Notes under the pieces: generated by a model
Seen by the model: the letters and a program-made list of their open reading frames with translations, nothing else
Told to the model about the DNA's origin: nothing
The model's database searches: none
DNA from: Phoenix dactylifera
Lineage: Eukaryota; Streptophyta; Magnoliopsida; Arecales; Arecaceae
Reading direction: 5' to 3'
Length of the DNA stretch: 64,000 nt
NCBI RefSeq assembly: GCF_009389715.1
Contig: NC_052409.1
Coordinates: forward strand, 2,086,001 to 2,150,000
Program-made: the position numbers and the translations under genes
Shown: piece by piece, positions 31,201 through 43,499 of the stretch
Position numbering within the stretch: the first letter of the stretch is position 1
Layout of the letters: each line of letters begins with the position of its first letter

Positions 31201-34161
31201 CTAAAACCCTAATTCTAAATCTAATTGCACCTCTCCCTCGCCTTCTATTCTTTCAGCCGCCCACCAACCCACCTAACAAACCTCCCCATTATCCCACGAC
31301 CCTTCTCCCTTCTCTTCCTCCCTCCTCTCCCTCTCCCCCCCCCCCCTTCCGGCCATTGGAAGAGCTGAGAAAGTCAGAACTCAGGAACCCCCTCCCTCTT
31401 CTCTCTCTCCAACCCCCCAATCCCATCGATCTCTCTCTCCACCGATCTCGGCCCTTTGCTTCTATCTCCACTCCGATCCCACCGATCTCTCTCTTCTTGT
31501 CGCCATCCCACCAATCTTGGCCCTTCGCTTCTATCTCCGCTCCCATCCCACCGATCTCTATCTTCCCTTTGATCTCTCTCCCTCTCTCCCCATCCCACCG
31601 ATCTCTCCACTCTTCACTTCTCTCTTTGTCCCCATCCCACTGATCTCTCTCTCACACTCTCTCTCTCTTTCCTGTCAAGACAGTCTGATCGGGTCAAGTC
31701 CGAGACCCTGATTTTTTGTGGAGTCAAGCTCGAGCTTCAACTTGCAATCCTTAGGTCGGGTCAGGCCATGCTCGGGCATGAGTGTTCTGTGTTGTGATAG
31801 GATCTCAGCCTAGCCTAAACCTGGCCCGACCAAAAGATTTTCAGGTCTAGAAAGTTGTAGCGTAACCTCAGTGGGCCATAGGAGGTATATAAAAATATTA
31901 GCAGAAAAAAGTAGCTAATGACTATTTCATGAACAAGCTAGAAGACTCTTTTCATGATGCTAGGAGCTATTTTTCAAATATGACATCAAAAAAGTTCTTT
32001 CAAATTTTTCAGAACAGCAATCAGAGATAAAATTAAAATAATAAATAATAAATAAATAAATTTATTTAAAGCAAGTGAAATAAACCATGAATCAAACTTA
32101 TTGGTAAAACGAGGCAATGCCAACAATATATGCATACCACATGCCAATCTTCCTCCTGCATTTCCAGTGGTAAGGCTGAGTTCATGCCCCCCTGTCAGCA
32201 AAGAATAGGAGAAAAACAAAAGTTACATAAATCAAGCTGACAAAGAACATAAATATGTAAGCTAAATAATAAAGATAAATGCTTTCTTAAAAACAGAAGA
32301 TTAATATTTCCAAGGACATTTCGAAAGAAATTTATGGCTTTAAAACTCTCACCTTTTCCAAGATCATCCTCCAGCTCATGAACCACAAATGCTCTTCCGA
32401 CAACCGAATTTGGTCCGCTCAATGGAATCTTGATATTGATTGGAAGAACAAAAACAACACCATTTGTTGAGGGAGATTAGCACGTATAAACTCCAAATCT
32501 CAAGAAACTCGAGAGAGAGAGTTCAAAAATCTTTTCCTAAGAAAAATAGACATGATACAAAAGAGACTAAATATCAAATCCCACTACCTGGTTATCTACA
32601 ATTGTTGCCTCAGCTACTCCTGTATTGTAAAAGCAACAGAAATAGGCAAAAAAAGAAACAAACTCAATCAGTTTTCCATCCTCCAGGAAACAATTTTACC
32701 AAGGATGTGATACATTATACCACCTTCAGTGTTTGCAACTATGTTTCCCAGGTCACCCGCATGACGGACTTCATCTTCAGGAGCACCATGTGTCATATTG
32801 TTGGGGTTAAAATGTGCCCCTGAGAGAAACGTAGCAAATGATTGGTAGCAATATTATGTATGAGATGACAGAAATAGCTTTTTATATATGTTTTGTATAC
32901 GTAAGCAGGGTTCATTCCGAAGACAGCATGGTATAAAAAACCAATAAAACTATGAAAACAATCCTATTCACAACACAGAGCACATGGTGAAATCAAGAAA
33001 AGGCAGTCGTAGAACTATTTTTTGTAGCATGTTCTTAATAATTAGTTCAAAGGGTTTCGCTAAACCTGTTGATATGCACCCATTGGTAGTATCCCCATAC
33101 TCATGCTGCAGGACAAACAAGAAGCACTCAGAGAAGTCATTGTCTAGCTTAAGCAGGAAAACATAGAATAATCATAATATAAGCACTCACTAGATGGAAA
33201 CCATGAAGTCCAGGTGTAAGTCCAGTAACACGAACTTTTACTGTTGTAGGACCTATTGCACAATGAAACCAAAGAAAACAAATTAATAATTCACAAAAAG
33301 TAACGAATTTATCCAATCATCCACGAATTTCACACCAGACGAACAAGTAGTTATGCATCAAAAAGGATGCCTACTCCATCCAATGCAATGTTGATGCCTA
33401 AAAAGCCGGAAGATTATTTGTCAAAGAGTATGATTGATCTTAGTATTGAGAGCTCATGGATCATGCTTAGAAGCAAGCTAAAATTTGCTCAAAATATCGA
33501 AAGAAAACATGCTTGTAACTATTAAAAAAGATCTCCAGCAACACAACGGTCACTAAGGAATGCAATATAAATCCCAATCACATAAAATTCAAAGCACAAT
33601 CCAACAAGTGGAAAGGAACTATCCAAACATGTAAAATTCGAAACCATTGCTTCTGGGTGCCTAGTATCAACAAAAGATCCGCATTTTCCAAACATGATTT
33701 GTTGCAGAGAAACGAAGGGACAAAGAGTTTGGATTATTTAATTCAGACCATGAAAGTACAAAACCATCAGGCACATCTCCCCAAGAACACATCAAGATGT
33801 AACCCTAGGTACCCAGAACGAACGACGGACAGAAGAAATAAAGAGGAGGGGGAGAGAGAGAGAGAGAGAGAGAAAATGGGGGAAGACCGTTGTCTTCTTG
33901 GACGAGGGTGACGACGCCCTCGACCTGCGAGTTGCCCTTGAGGACGGCGACGGCCTTCTTGGCGGCGGCGACGACGGTGAGGGGCTTCGACACGGCGGGC
34001 ATGGCAAGCTTGAAGGAGGCGGTGGAGGGGAGACGGATGGACTGACCGACGAAGGCGGAGTGGAAAGGGCGGGCAGAGGAAGGAGGGAGGAGGGGAGAAG
34101 CGTAGGCGGTGGAGAAGAGCACGGTCTGGGCGGCCATGGCGGCGGCGAGCAGCGCTTGCAT
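28285..34161 (-). CDS. CSD2: Chloroplast Cu/Zn superoxide dismutase, 8 exons
   Basis: Exons in transcript order: 34161-33888, 33252-33191, 33105-33066, 32819-32724, 32619-32588, 32428-32353, 32191-32138 and 28313-28285, giving 220 residues. Residues 1 to about 66 are a Ser/Ala-rich plastid transit peptide; the mature enzyme starts near [11 protein letters not shown]. It turns superoxide into hydrogen peroxide and oxygen in the stroma. Copper ligands: His111, His113, His128, His185. Zinc ligands: His128, His136, His145, Asp148. Cys122 and Cys211 form the conserved disulfide, and Arg208 lines the active site. An internal Met at residue 9 is an alternative start. The last exon holds only nine codons and the stop, and is reached across a 3.8 kb intron that contains repeats. 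A miR398-type site lies in exon 4. Confidence 0.95.
28855..28935. repeat. Dispersed plant repeat word in the SOD last intron
   Basis: It has the arrangement CTCAACTCAACTCAACC, AAGCCTCAGTCCCAA, ACTAGTTGGGGTTGGCTA, then TGAATC, which recurs in many plant genomes in non-coding repeats. The family is not assigned here. Confidence 0.45.
31336..31680. repeat. CT-rich minisatellite in the SOD last intron
   Basis: A run of 12 or so Cs near 31337 is followed by imperfect repeats of a unit like CCCATCCCACCGATCTCTCT, at about 31420, 31470, 31500, 31540, 31590 and 31630. Spacers include two copies of TTGGCCCTTYGCTTCTATCTC-like sequence. On the SOD transcript this would be a long GA-rich, purine-only tract. 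It sits between GC-rich segments (30990-31160 and 31690-31850) that look like parts of a dispersed element. Confidence 0.65.
32740..32761 (-). promoter_or_regulatory. miR398 target site in the SOD mRNA
   Basis: In exon 4 the coding sequence for HAGDLGNI contains TGCGGGTGACC directly followed by TGGGAAACATA. This is the site described for plastid CSD2 mRNAs, paired by miR398 through GGGUGACCUG with a bulged A near the microRNA 5' end. By analogy the mRNA would be cut or silenced when copper is scarce. The match comes from memory of the family; the microRNA gene is not in this window. Confidence 0.75.
33859..33874. repeat. (GA)n microsatellite beside the SOD exon 1 donor
   Basis: GA dinucleotides lie in intron 1 about 15-30 bases past the exon 1 splice donor (minus strand). 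On the transcript they read as a CT tract. Confidence 0.75.
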
Positions 34162-37100
34162 CAACTCACCCCCAGCAGACACAACAGAGGCGATAGCTGG
34201 TGACTGGACTCTCTGGACACCGGACTTCAGATAAGGGCTTACCGCTTACCTTATCAAATCCTCGTCCGCGCACCAACCTACCCCGATTTAAGAAACCACT
34301 CGCTGTAACGCACGGGATTTGATTTCTTGGTAAGTTTTGATCGAGTTACAAATTTATATATACACACACACACACATACGTAATAAGCAGTGAACTAATA
34401 TTGTTATGATTTGTTAAATATTGTACGTATTAATAACTAATATCTGTATAGTCCTGGATGCGAATAAGAGTTACATAGTAAATTGTCGCAGAGAGGGATT
34501 TGTAAATAGTAAATATGTATAAATATTTACATACCATGGTGCTTATTGGCTATGTGGATTTTAAATTGATAGAGCCTATTGTATAGTCTTTTTATATTCT
34601 GCTTCCTTAATATTTTCTTTTTGTTATTAATATCAATAGCCTATTTATTTTGGAGGCAGTATAAGTAGCATGGAAGATAAAAAAAAATAAAAATTAACAT
34701 GTAGATTTTTTTTAAAGAATTTTTTGCTGAATAAATGACGGCTTATAATGAATACTTGACAATTCTACATATAATTCTAGTCATAAGTTTAATTTTTTTA
34801 TTAGATCATATAGATTTTTATAACTCCTTCGGCTAAAGTTCTATTTATTATTTTGAATAGTTATATCTTCCATACATGTAATTCAGACCATACATGATCA
34901 ATTCTTTCCTTTTCTTTCTTTCTTTTTCTTTTTTAACCTAATTGCTATATTATTTTTGTGAAAGATGGCATAATCAAGGTAATTATCCTCTTCAATGACT
35001 CACGAAATGTTTTAGGATTAATGTCCAGTGCAGTCCTGAATTACCCTGTTTTCTTCCTTCCCTGCTCTGTATCCGCCTCGCCAGCACATATAATCCGAGA
35101 GCAAGCACAAAATGAAAATCAATTTCATTTACACAAGCACAGCTGTAGCACCCCTCTTCCTACAAACTAACAGTAGGTAAATTTCCATTGGAGCTATCAT
35201 ATGAAAAATCTAGAGTTTAATTTTTCTTAATATGTAATCCAGAAAATTGTTCAATATTCTCTTAACTAATCCCTATTCAGTAATCTTGTAAGATCAGATC
35301 ATATTTTCATTTTTTTTTTGTAAAAAAGAGTTGTTACTCACTTTTCCTTCTAACCCCTATTTCAAGAGGCTAGATGATTTATTTTTATTTTTTTTTAACT
35401 CAAACCTGATGGAAAGTACAGGTCTCCCAATTTCTGATACAAATATTGATACATTATCACACTAGACCGGACAAGTCATCCTACAAGCATATCACCTCGT
35501 ATGTGCATCCTTTGAGTAGATTTGTGATATTGATACATATGAAGCCTTCATAATAAGTTAGTTTGTTTCTTGACCTCTGATTGGATTTATGATCCATATG
35601 AAGCCTTCGTTCGTAATAAGTTAGTTTATTCCTTGAAGCTCTGTAATAAACACCAAGAAAAAGACTGCTGAAAACCTTCAACTTCCAATATGACAGCATT
35701 AATTTTGTTACAGGTGATTAAAGATAATCTGTTTCTAACAATTCTGCTCTATCCATTAAACCGCCATCAATCTACTCCCTCTACTTGAAAGCTCTGCATA
35801 GATTTCCCAGACTTAGGCTACTGAGCTTTAATTTGGAAAAACAACTGCAAAAAAGGGTTTGGATGCCAACCATTAAACCAAGAAACCCTAAACAACCCTG
35901 TAAAACATACTTCCACATGGTTTTCTTCAAATATTGTATCTCAATCAATTATTACACAGTATACCCCGCTGCCAACTGCTGAGTATTTCATATAGCTCAG
36001 GTTACCAGCATCACAAGTGGTTTAAGTAAAGCCCAACCATCGTTAAACTCTTAAGCCTGAGAGATCCATAAAGTACAATTTCAGGTAAGCACCAATTTGA
36101 CAAGAAGCATATACCATGCGATGCCAATATTGCATACATTATTTTAGCGTCCAGGATTTTCAACCATCTCCAGTTGGAGGACGCATTCCTTGCTTTTCTA
36201 TGTCCGTTCATATGGACTCCTAAAGTTAAAGTAAGGACCTAATGCCATCCACGACTCAATTGAATATACCAGAATATTTCGAAGAAAACAGTTAATAAAA
36301 CAGTTATGTGTTGACATGTCTTCAACAAGTTGAGATTCTCAAACAGTTGCAGCATATAGCAGCGACTAGCAAATCCCAGCCTAGCAACTGAGCACCTGAA
36401 AGGTTGTAATCAGTATTCAATAACCCAAATCCTGGGTTGCAGTTATATCCCTCTGAATGCACAAGCCAGTGAATTCACTCAACTGATACACAGGCCTTGG
36501 AACTGAAGAAATTGAGCTGGTAAGAAACATGGTCCTTTTAAGATCTCTAATCAGATCTGTTGACAAAAAAATACAAATCAATATTACACAATTATAAGTT
36601 TGGAGAAAAAATATGTTTATACTCATGAACCAGATGATAAGAGCAAGTTTGAAACCTCTGGCTTCTGTAATTTTCGAGCAGCCACAGAGAACAATCTGCA
36701 AAGTTATGGTGTAAAGACAAGTTTAGTCTAGCTATCTTTGTTGCATTCTTTTGAGAAATATCATTGTTGCATTCTCAAATGGAGGGGAAAAAAAATGTAA
36801 GGGTACTTTTCCCCCCTTTTTACTTCAGATCATGCACAATAGAAGCCACTTCAAATATATATACAAAAATTATTAAACCAAAAAATGCTTAGTGTCAAAA
36901 ATACATTTTATAAGCAAGCAAGATTTAGCAAGCTAACAGCAGCCTTTTAATAATCATAAACTTTTCCAAGCTAGATGCTAATGCCTAATGTACAGATGAA
37001 AGAATGAGATCAACACACCTGACATATGGAGATGCCCTATCAATTGTGAGCCCTTCAATGGCAAATCAATGTCAAAAGCCAACCACAGCCAGCTACCACA

Positions 37101-37630
37101 ATACTTTAATTATTACAATAGAACTTATAAGTGTCCTTGCCTTGGTTTCCTTGAAGCAATTGCCCATGGATAGTGCTAATATTGAAATCCTCAACCGATA
37201 CCAGTAGGGCATGCCTATGACAAACAAGAGAATATCATACCATCCAAGGTACCTAGTAACTAAAGAAGAAAATGTTCTGAAAATTTATTACTAAGAAGGC
37301 CATGATAATGTAGTTATTACCTCACCATTTGCAAACCATGCTTCTTGTGACACGGAGAAGCTTCAATCTGCTTTTTGTTCACTGCAGAGTGGAATAGGCT
37401 CAATCAAGACTCCGCAACCTCATATCCACAAATAGCTAAAGATCTGATAATGTTCTGGAATATCAGAACTCACTAATGTTAGATTCTCAGGAGAAATTTT
37501 GTTCCAAACCTGATCATAGAGCTGAAAATGGCAGACTTCAAATCTCACCTCAGACTAAGCAGAGCTATACTTGAAGCCTCCACTCTGCTTTACAAATCAA
37601 AAGATGTCAAAATTTATTTCCCTTAAGTTC
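34162..37630. other. SOD promoter side, AT-rich intergenic DNA, and SMG8 3' flank
   Basis: The SOD leader and promoter occupy the first part. A CA-type tract (ACACACACACAC) lies near 34365. From about 35700 to 37630 the sequence may include the 3' untranslated region of SMG8, possibly with introns, but no coding exon was recognised on either strand. Confidence 0.4.
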
Positions 37631-40600
37631 TTACTGCATAGGAATTTCCTTATCATATTCATGTTCCACTGAGACAACCTGCAAAGCTGTGCCTTCAACA
37701 AGCCATGCTGTGAGCTCTGGTTGATGCTCGAGGTGGTTGAGTGGACATAGATTTCCATCATCCATTTGAACACCATAAACAAACGGGAGTCTTAATGTAA
37801 GAAAGCTCTCAGGTGGTAGGATAACTCGACAACCAAGAGTGAACCGTGATTGCTGTTCACGATCAGAAATAGATTGAGGCAGGCAAGAGTCCTAAAAGTA
37901 CATTCATGTGCACCAAAGCTTCTTAGTACGATAATATAAATAGAACTTAAAAGAAGGCACTAATGTACCTTGTTTACAAACATGTACATCATAACTGTCC
38001 ATTAAATTGGAACAGCTGACTTCAATATATAAAGATATTAGATAATAAATTGCAAGTGTGCAGCAGTTAAAAACTTGGAGTTTGACCTATGTAGATATTT
38101 TACTAAAAAGAATATCTTAGAAGGCAACTAACTAATGACCAAACAAGAAATTCATACGGTCTTCTACGAAGAAATAGCTTGTATCTCAATACTGAACATA
38201 GATTAAGAACTTTTTTTAATAATTAAACTTAGAGTAAATTGCCTAATTGATAACAAGAAACTATTTATAGATTAAGAACTGAAAAGGCGAGTGAATAAGA
38301 GCATCTTTTTGCTTCATACTTACCTCAAATTGGATTACTGGGTATGTTGCTAAAACAGTAGGAAAAGGGGGAGTTACCTGCATGGCATAATGGAGAAAGA
38401 TCAATATTTGGATCGTAGATTACAACTGCCAATTATGCACACATCAGGAAAGAGAAAAAAGGAGAAGGGCCTTAGCATTATACAGCACTGAGAGTTAACT
38501 ATTTGACTATAACTAAATTTTCAGAATGGCGACTCCATGCAGTAGAACTTGTGCATAGCCAATGAAGAAAACCACTTTTCGCAGCGTGCAAGGAAAGAAA
38601 TAGAACTAGCTGATTCCTTAACAAGTTGAAAAGGGAGAATGTCATGTCAGTTATGACGTATTATGTGTATACGGCTTAAGTTATGAGCTTTGCTCTGCTC
38701 AAGGCCTGAACTGTATATGCAACTTGACCAGCCTAGTAGCCCATATGTTGGACTTAACAAGTTATGTGGGACTGTTACAAGATCTCCAGAGCCCAGATTC
38801 CCTTGTTCTAGTTGACGACATAATATTAATGCTTGTAGGAGTAAACAAAGTAGAAGTCAATTTATACTCTAAACATTAATGGGTCAAAGGTATTACTTTG
38901 ACAGTTCATTGAACTGAAGCCATCATTGATAAGTAAAGAATGACTCTTTTAGATGGACCAAATAGATTCATTTTAATTATTACTTAAAAGTTATGACACA
39001 AATAATTTTCATATTCTGATAAATATAAAAGACTAACAGGGACAGCAAGTTGCTGTAGGCCAGCAAATCAGTTGCGGTACATAAACAAGTCTTAAATGCT
39101 CCATAAATTCATCAAAACAACTGGAAGAATGAATGTATCCAAAGTGATCTTTATCAATCTAAATCGAGAAAAAATGTAAACAGCAATACAAGTGCAGAAT
39201 AGTTCATTACCAGAAAAATCCGTTGCAGCTGTGATACAGTACTTGCAAATTTGATCTTCTGGTGGTCCTGTCTTGTAGAGTTCTTGCAGTGAGGACAATT
39301 CATGTATACAGGCAATTTCCTGTTTAACAGAGTGAATGCACTTCCACCATCATCCAGTCTAACATGCGGAGGATTCCCTTCAAGTTTTCCCATAGAGTCA
39401 GCAGGTATGGAAAGCCCAAGCACAGATGGCAACTTTTCCATGTCTGATCTGGAGGAATGCGTGAGTCTATCATTTTGTTGATTATATTTAACTGCTAGTT
39501 CTGTGGATCTATTACCTTTTTTCCTATTATTTACAGCAGTAGACATTGTTCCAGATGACTTATGAAGAATTTTATCATGCAAACTGTACTTATTTTCTAT
39601 ATTTCCATCAGAATCATCAGTAGACGAATGCAATTTCTCAGGAAATGAATAGGCAGGGTCAAGCTCCTTCAGATGCTCCGGAGACAACAAGAAGCGGTGT
39701 CCATAGGAGCACTCATGTTCGAACCCAACATATACAACTACCTGCTTCAAAGAATTATTTGATTTAATTTTTTCACTGCCTAAGTTTACTGGCACTATAT
39801 TACTTCCTATCTGTAAAAAGGGGTTGCTAGCATTGTGAAGGTTAGGCTCTTGTCTGTGTGTGCTTTCCTGAACAGAAATATGATCACCTCTTTGAGGTCC
39901 TTGATGACTATCAGCTACATGGACTTGATCATCAGTTTTATCAGCTGAAGTCACTAGCCTCACACTTTTTTCTGCATTACTTTTTGGTTGCTTACTCTGC
40001 TGAAGACTAGGGAATGTTGAATCTGTGGCAATGGTGCCTGCGACAACCTCAGAAAAAGGCTTCTTCATATTAAAAGATGGAAGACCTTTGCCAAAACTGA
40101 TACTTGAGTCATCAGAGCAGAGCACCTCTAACTGTTTTTTTCTGATTTTCTGATCCTCCATGCTTATCTTCTCTAAGAAACTCAGCAGTTCCAGATTTCT
40201 TCACTTCTCCATCCACAATAGAAACATGCTTGAGATCAGGAGTTGTGCTTACTACAGAACTTCTGCCAGTAACACCAACAGGAAAGCTGTTTGTATCCTT
40301 CTCTCTCTCCAGTGAAATTGTCCATTTAAATAAATATTTTTCACTAGAGCAGAATCCAGTTTGAAGTAAGCCTTTTGATGGCTTATGATATCTTGCACCT
40401 CCGAGGCGCATCAAATGCCATGAGTTCAGAGGAAGAGATCCTGCATTACCTCCTCTTGGAAGTATGAGAGATGGAAGAAGATTCTCACAATTTGCAAAAC
40501 AATTGAATGTGATATTAGCACTGTCAAAGTCAAAAGGATCATCTCGAAGGCGCCTTGAGCGACCACAAGCACAGGCATGAAGAAAAACATATCCACTGGA

Positions 40601-43107
40601 GTGTTGCTTCTCAACTGCTGACAGTGAATCACAGGTCTTAACATCATGTCTCTGATGCATGCACGGCTTTCCTGTTAGGCTGACGGCATCGCATAGTTGC
40701 CTTCCTGATTCCCATATTGATGTGCATTGATCTTCCAGCTTCTTTGAAAATAATTGGACGGCTGGTCCCTTGACCATCGAGTGAAATGCTTGCAAAGCTC
40801 TCTCCAATTGTGCTTTATGCAAAGTAGTCGGGTAACATGCAGGCAAGTCTTTCAGGTAAACCTCCTTAGCAGCTGGAAGAGCTCTTTGACACCAAGATAT
40901 AGAAAACTTCATGTTAAGGCCCTTACTACTTTCCAAACAAGAAATTGCAGCTTCAATAGCATTGGTTCCAGGTGCAGAAAACTGCTCATCCTGTGTCTCA
41001 TTTGCACTTCTTTGACAATGTATTTTTTTCATGTTTCCAATTTCATTCATAGAGCCATTTTTTACAGATAGCAAGGAATCAAGAATCACATTACTCAAAG
41101 ACAGCCAGTTTTCTAAACTTGGGAGTTCAGGGACACGAACCGGCTTTCCTGCTGCAGCCGATGCTGCCGCTGCAGCTGCTGCTGCAGCTACCATCCCAAC
41201 ACCAGCAGCCCCGCCACTGTTAGCATTACTTGGCAGGCCTCCTCTCCCTCTTAGAGTATCAGAGTGCCTAAATATAAAATCCTTTATCAACTGAATGTCC
41301 TCATTATTCAAAGACTGGCAATGGTTTTCAAGTGAAAATATATCCAAGACAGTTTTTGAATTAAGAGCCTCCTCCAAAAGACCTGTAACAAAATCCAAGG
41401 ATCCGCCTCTCTGGTTCTCAGACCTGTCCAACAATGCCACAACCCTTGATGCATCAAGAGAAAACAGGGGAAAGGAGCTCACATGACCAACGCCTCTTGA
41501 ACCAACATGACTAGATTCTGCACCAACAAGCGTGCGGCATTTCTTGATCAAAAAACGGATCTGTGCCTCCAGAGACGATTGCAGCTTCTTCCTGTAACTG
41601 CCTTCAATTTTACTTGCAGGACGTGCTAGCATGACCACAGAACCAGTACCTTTCAAGTTCAAGCTTGGCCTTGGCAATCCACCCATGCTGGGGGGCTGAT
41701 TTAGTGATGAGGCATCAGAGGAGTCCTCCACATTGCTTGCTGGATTTGCTCCATCCAATATTTCATCATTGAAAACAAAGAGAATGACGGGAGTACACTG
41801 CCCTGGCAGCAGTAGTGGATGAGAGCCTGTACCCGACATTAAAGAAATTGCCGAGCCATGTCGGTTCGAGGTCCCACCACGTCGGCCTGGAGGAGAGACA
41901 GAAGAGGCTCTCTGAGCCATTCGCAGTGAAACAGAGGAAGGTGATTTTGTTAATGTTGGAGCGATTTGGGACCTCAGAAATGGTGCCAGAGCATGCTTCG
42001 CAGCTTGTAGCATCCGAAATTTTTTTAAAATTTGGGTATCAAATCTCAGACCCTCGTGAATAAATATAATCACATGGCAAACCTGATTCACATTGAGATG
42101 CTAATTTCAGATTCAGGATCCAAATTATTCTCAAAATCACAAAAGCCTAAGTCGGTTCCCGATGTTTATTAGCATAAGGTTTTCTTTGACGAATTGGAGA
42201 TAAAATCTAAAAGCTTTATATTTCAAGTCCTTCATGTAATAAAGAACGAAGCGAACCCACTAAGAAAGCTAATAGAAACCTGATTCAGTCACTAGCTTCA
42301 AAATCATAATTCAAATTGTTTTCCATAAGATAATAGTCTATGCTGGTTATGGATGTTTGTTAACATGAGCCTTTTCTTTCAAGACTGGAAGGCCAAAGCA
42401 CGAAGTACAGGCCGAAATCTGTAACTTTTGTACTATAAACCTTTCATCTGATCATGAACCAAATCAAATTCATTAAAGAAGACATAACAAACTCAAACCA
42501 ACGGCAAGATCAAGAACCAAGCAAACATAATGAAACCTACAGCCCAGCAGTAGAAACACAACAAGATCGAAAGGAAACAACTCACAGAGAACATGAAGAG
42601 CATCCCACGGAGATCCTCGGCTTCGGATTGCTCCAAGATCGATGCGGAACCATCTCCCCCACCATCTGTTTGAGACGAGGCCAGCAACGACAGCAGCGAT
42701 AAAGACGACGAGAACTGCAGGAAGACCATCCCTTTCTCCGCATCGTGGTAGTAGCTGATCCTTCGTCGCCGGAACCACTCCTCTTCTTGGCCGACCCCAT
42801 CGGAGCGGGGGTGGAAAAGATCCTTATCGAGGCCGCCGGAGCAGAAAACGTTGGCGTCGAGGATCCGGTTGATAAGATGGGAGACGTCGGTGGTGGCCCT
42901 GCTTCCGAGGAATCCCACCACCACGACACCGTCGGGAGGAGGAGCAGCGCCGGCGGCGGAAGCGGTGGCGGAGGAGAAGGGGGGATTTGGGGGAGGCGGG
43001 ATCGGGGGGTTGGAGGTAGGAGGAGAAGCGGCCGACGTGGAGGCAGCGGAAGGCGGAGGGCGGACGAGGACGCGGACGGGGGAGGGAGAGGGGTTGCGTT
43101 GCTCCAT
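37631..43107 (-). CDS. SMG8: Nonsense-mediated mRNA decay factor SMG8, 4 coding exons, one apparent frameshift
   Basis: Exons in transcript order: 43107-42586, 42082-39211, 38377-38324 and 37891-37631. SMG8 binds SMG9 and restrains the SMG1 kinase that phosphorylates UPF1. A Pro/Ser-rich start (1-60) precedes the G-like domain (VVVVGFLGSRA from 61, SHLINRILDANVF, RRISYYHD); CHVIIFIHEG opens exon 2. Then come long conserved and low-complexity parts, including an Ala tract near 470-485, a Cys/His block (VFLHACACGRSRR), YMNCPHC, and the C-terminal FASTVSQLQRIFLVTPPFP and QVILPPESF-type RVILPPESFLTLRLPFVYGVQ. In exon 2 the frame breaks at a run of seven As on the coding strand (40141-40135): removing one A restores SENQKKQLEVLCSDD and makes the exon an exact 957 codons, about 1,235 residues in all. 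This may be a sequencing slip or a real loss. Confidence 0.88.
40135..40141 (-). other. Seven-base homopolymer at the SMG8 frame break
   Basis: Seven Ts on the plus strand (As in the mRNA). Upstream frame reads QKKTVRGALL then a stop; the other frame carries QLEVLCSDDSS and about 300 more conserved residues. One base too many explains both. Confidence 0.75.
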
Positions 43108-43499
43108 CGCGGCGTGGCGGCGCCCTCGCTCCTCAGATCCCAGGCCCTGCCCAAGCTCAACTAGAAGAAAGGAAAACCATGACTGGTTCTCGTGAACTGG
43201 CGTGGTCCGAGTTTCGAAGCGAAAGAGATCCAAAACCTGATTCGGCTAGAAGTTTTAAGAAGGCAGGTCCCAACTCTTTTGAATGAAGTCAGGTCCTAAC
43301 TTAGAACTTATATTATCTGGTTGATAGATCTGAACTCCTTGTACAGGTTGGGTCTTAATTGGATCAAGCTCAAACCAGTTAGAACCTGGGTTAGTTTACT
43401 AGAAACATATTTTGTCCGCCACTCCTGAATTGTTCTTGTAGTTACTGTATTAAAACCCGAAAGATGAAATTAATTTACAAATTCCCAAGGGACCATTTG

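Noticed and set aside
31289-31643. Overlapping long frames on both strands in the SOD intron
   Set aside because: They come from the stop-poor CT minisatellite and are low-complexity on both strands.
33898-34203. Glycine/Glu-rich plus-strand frame of 101 codons
   Set aside because: It is the reverse of SOD exon 1 and has no family features of its own.
40135-40142. Programmed ribosomal frameshift in SMG8 at the A7C run
   Set aside because: The string resembles a -1 slippery heptamer, but the shift needed to rejoin the conserved frame is +1, and the family is not known to use recoding.
42745-43164. Gly/Arg-rich plus-strand frame of 139 codons
   Set aside because: It is the reverse of the GC-rich first exon of SMG8, which is supported by protein motifs.
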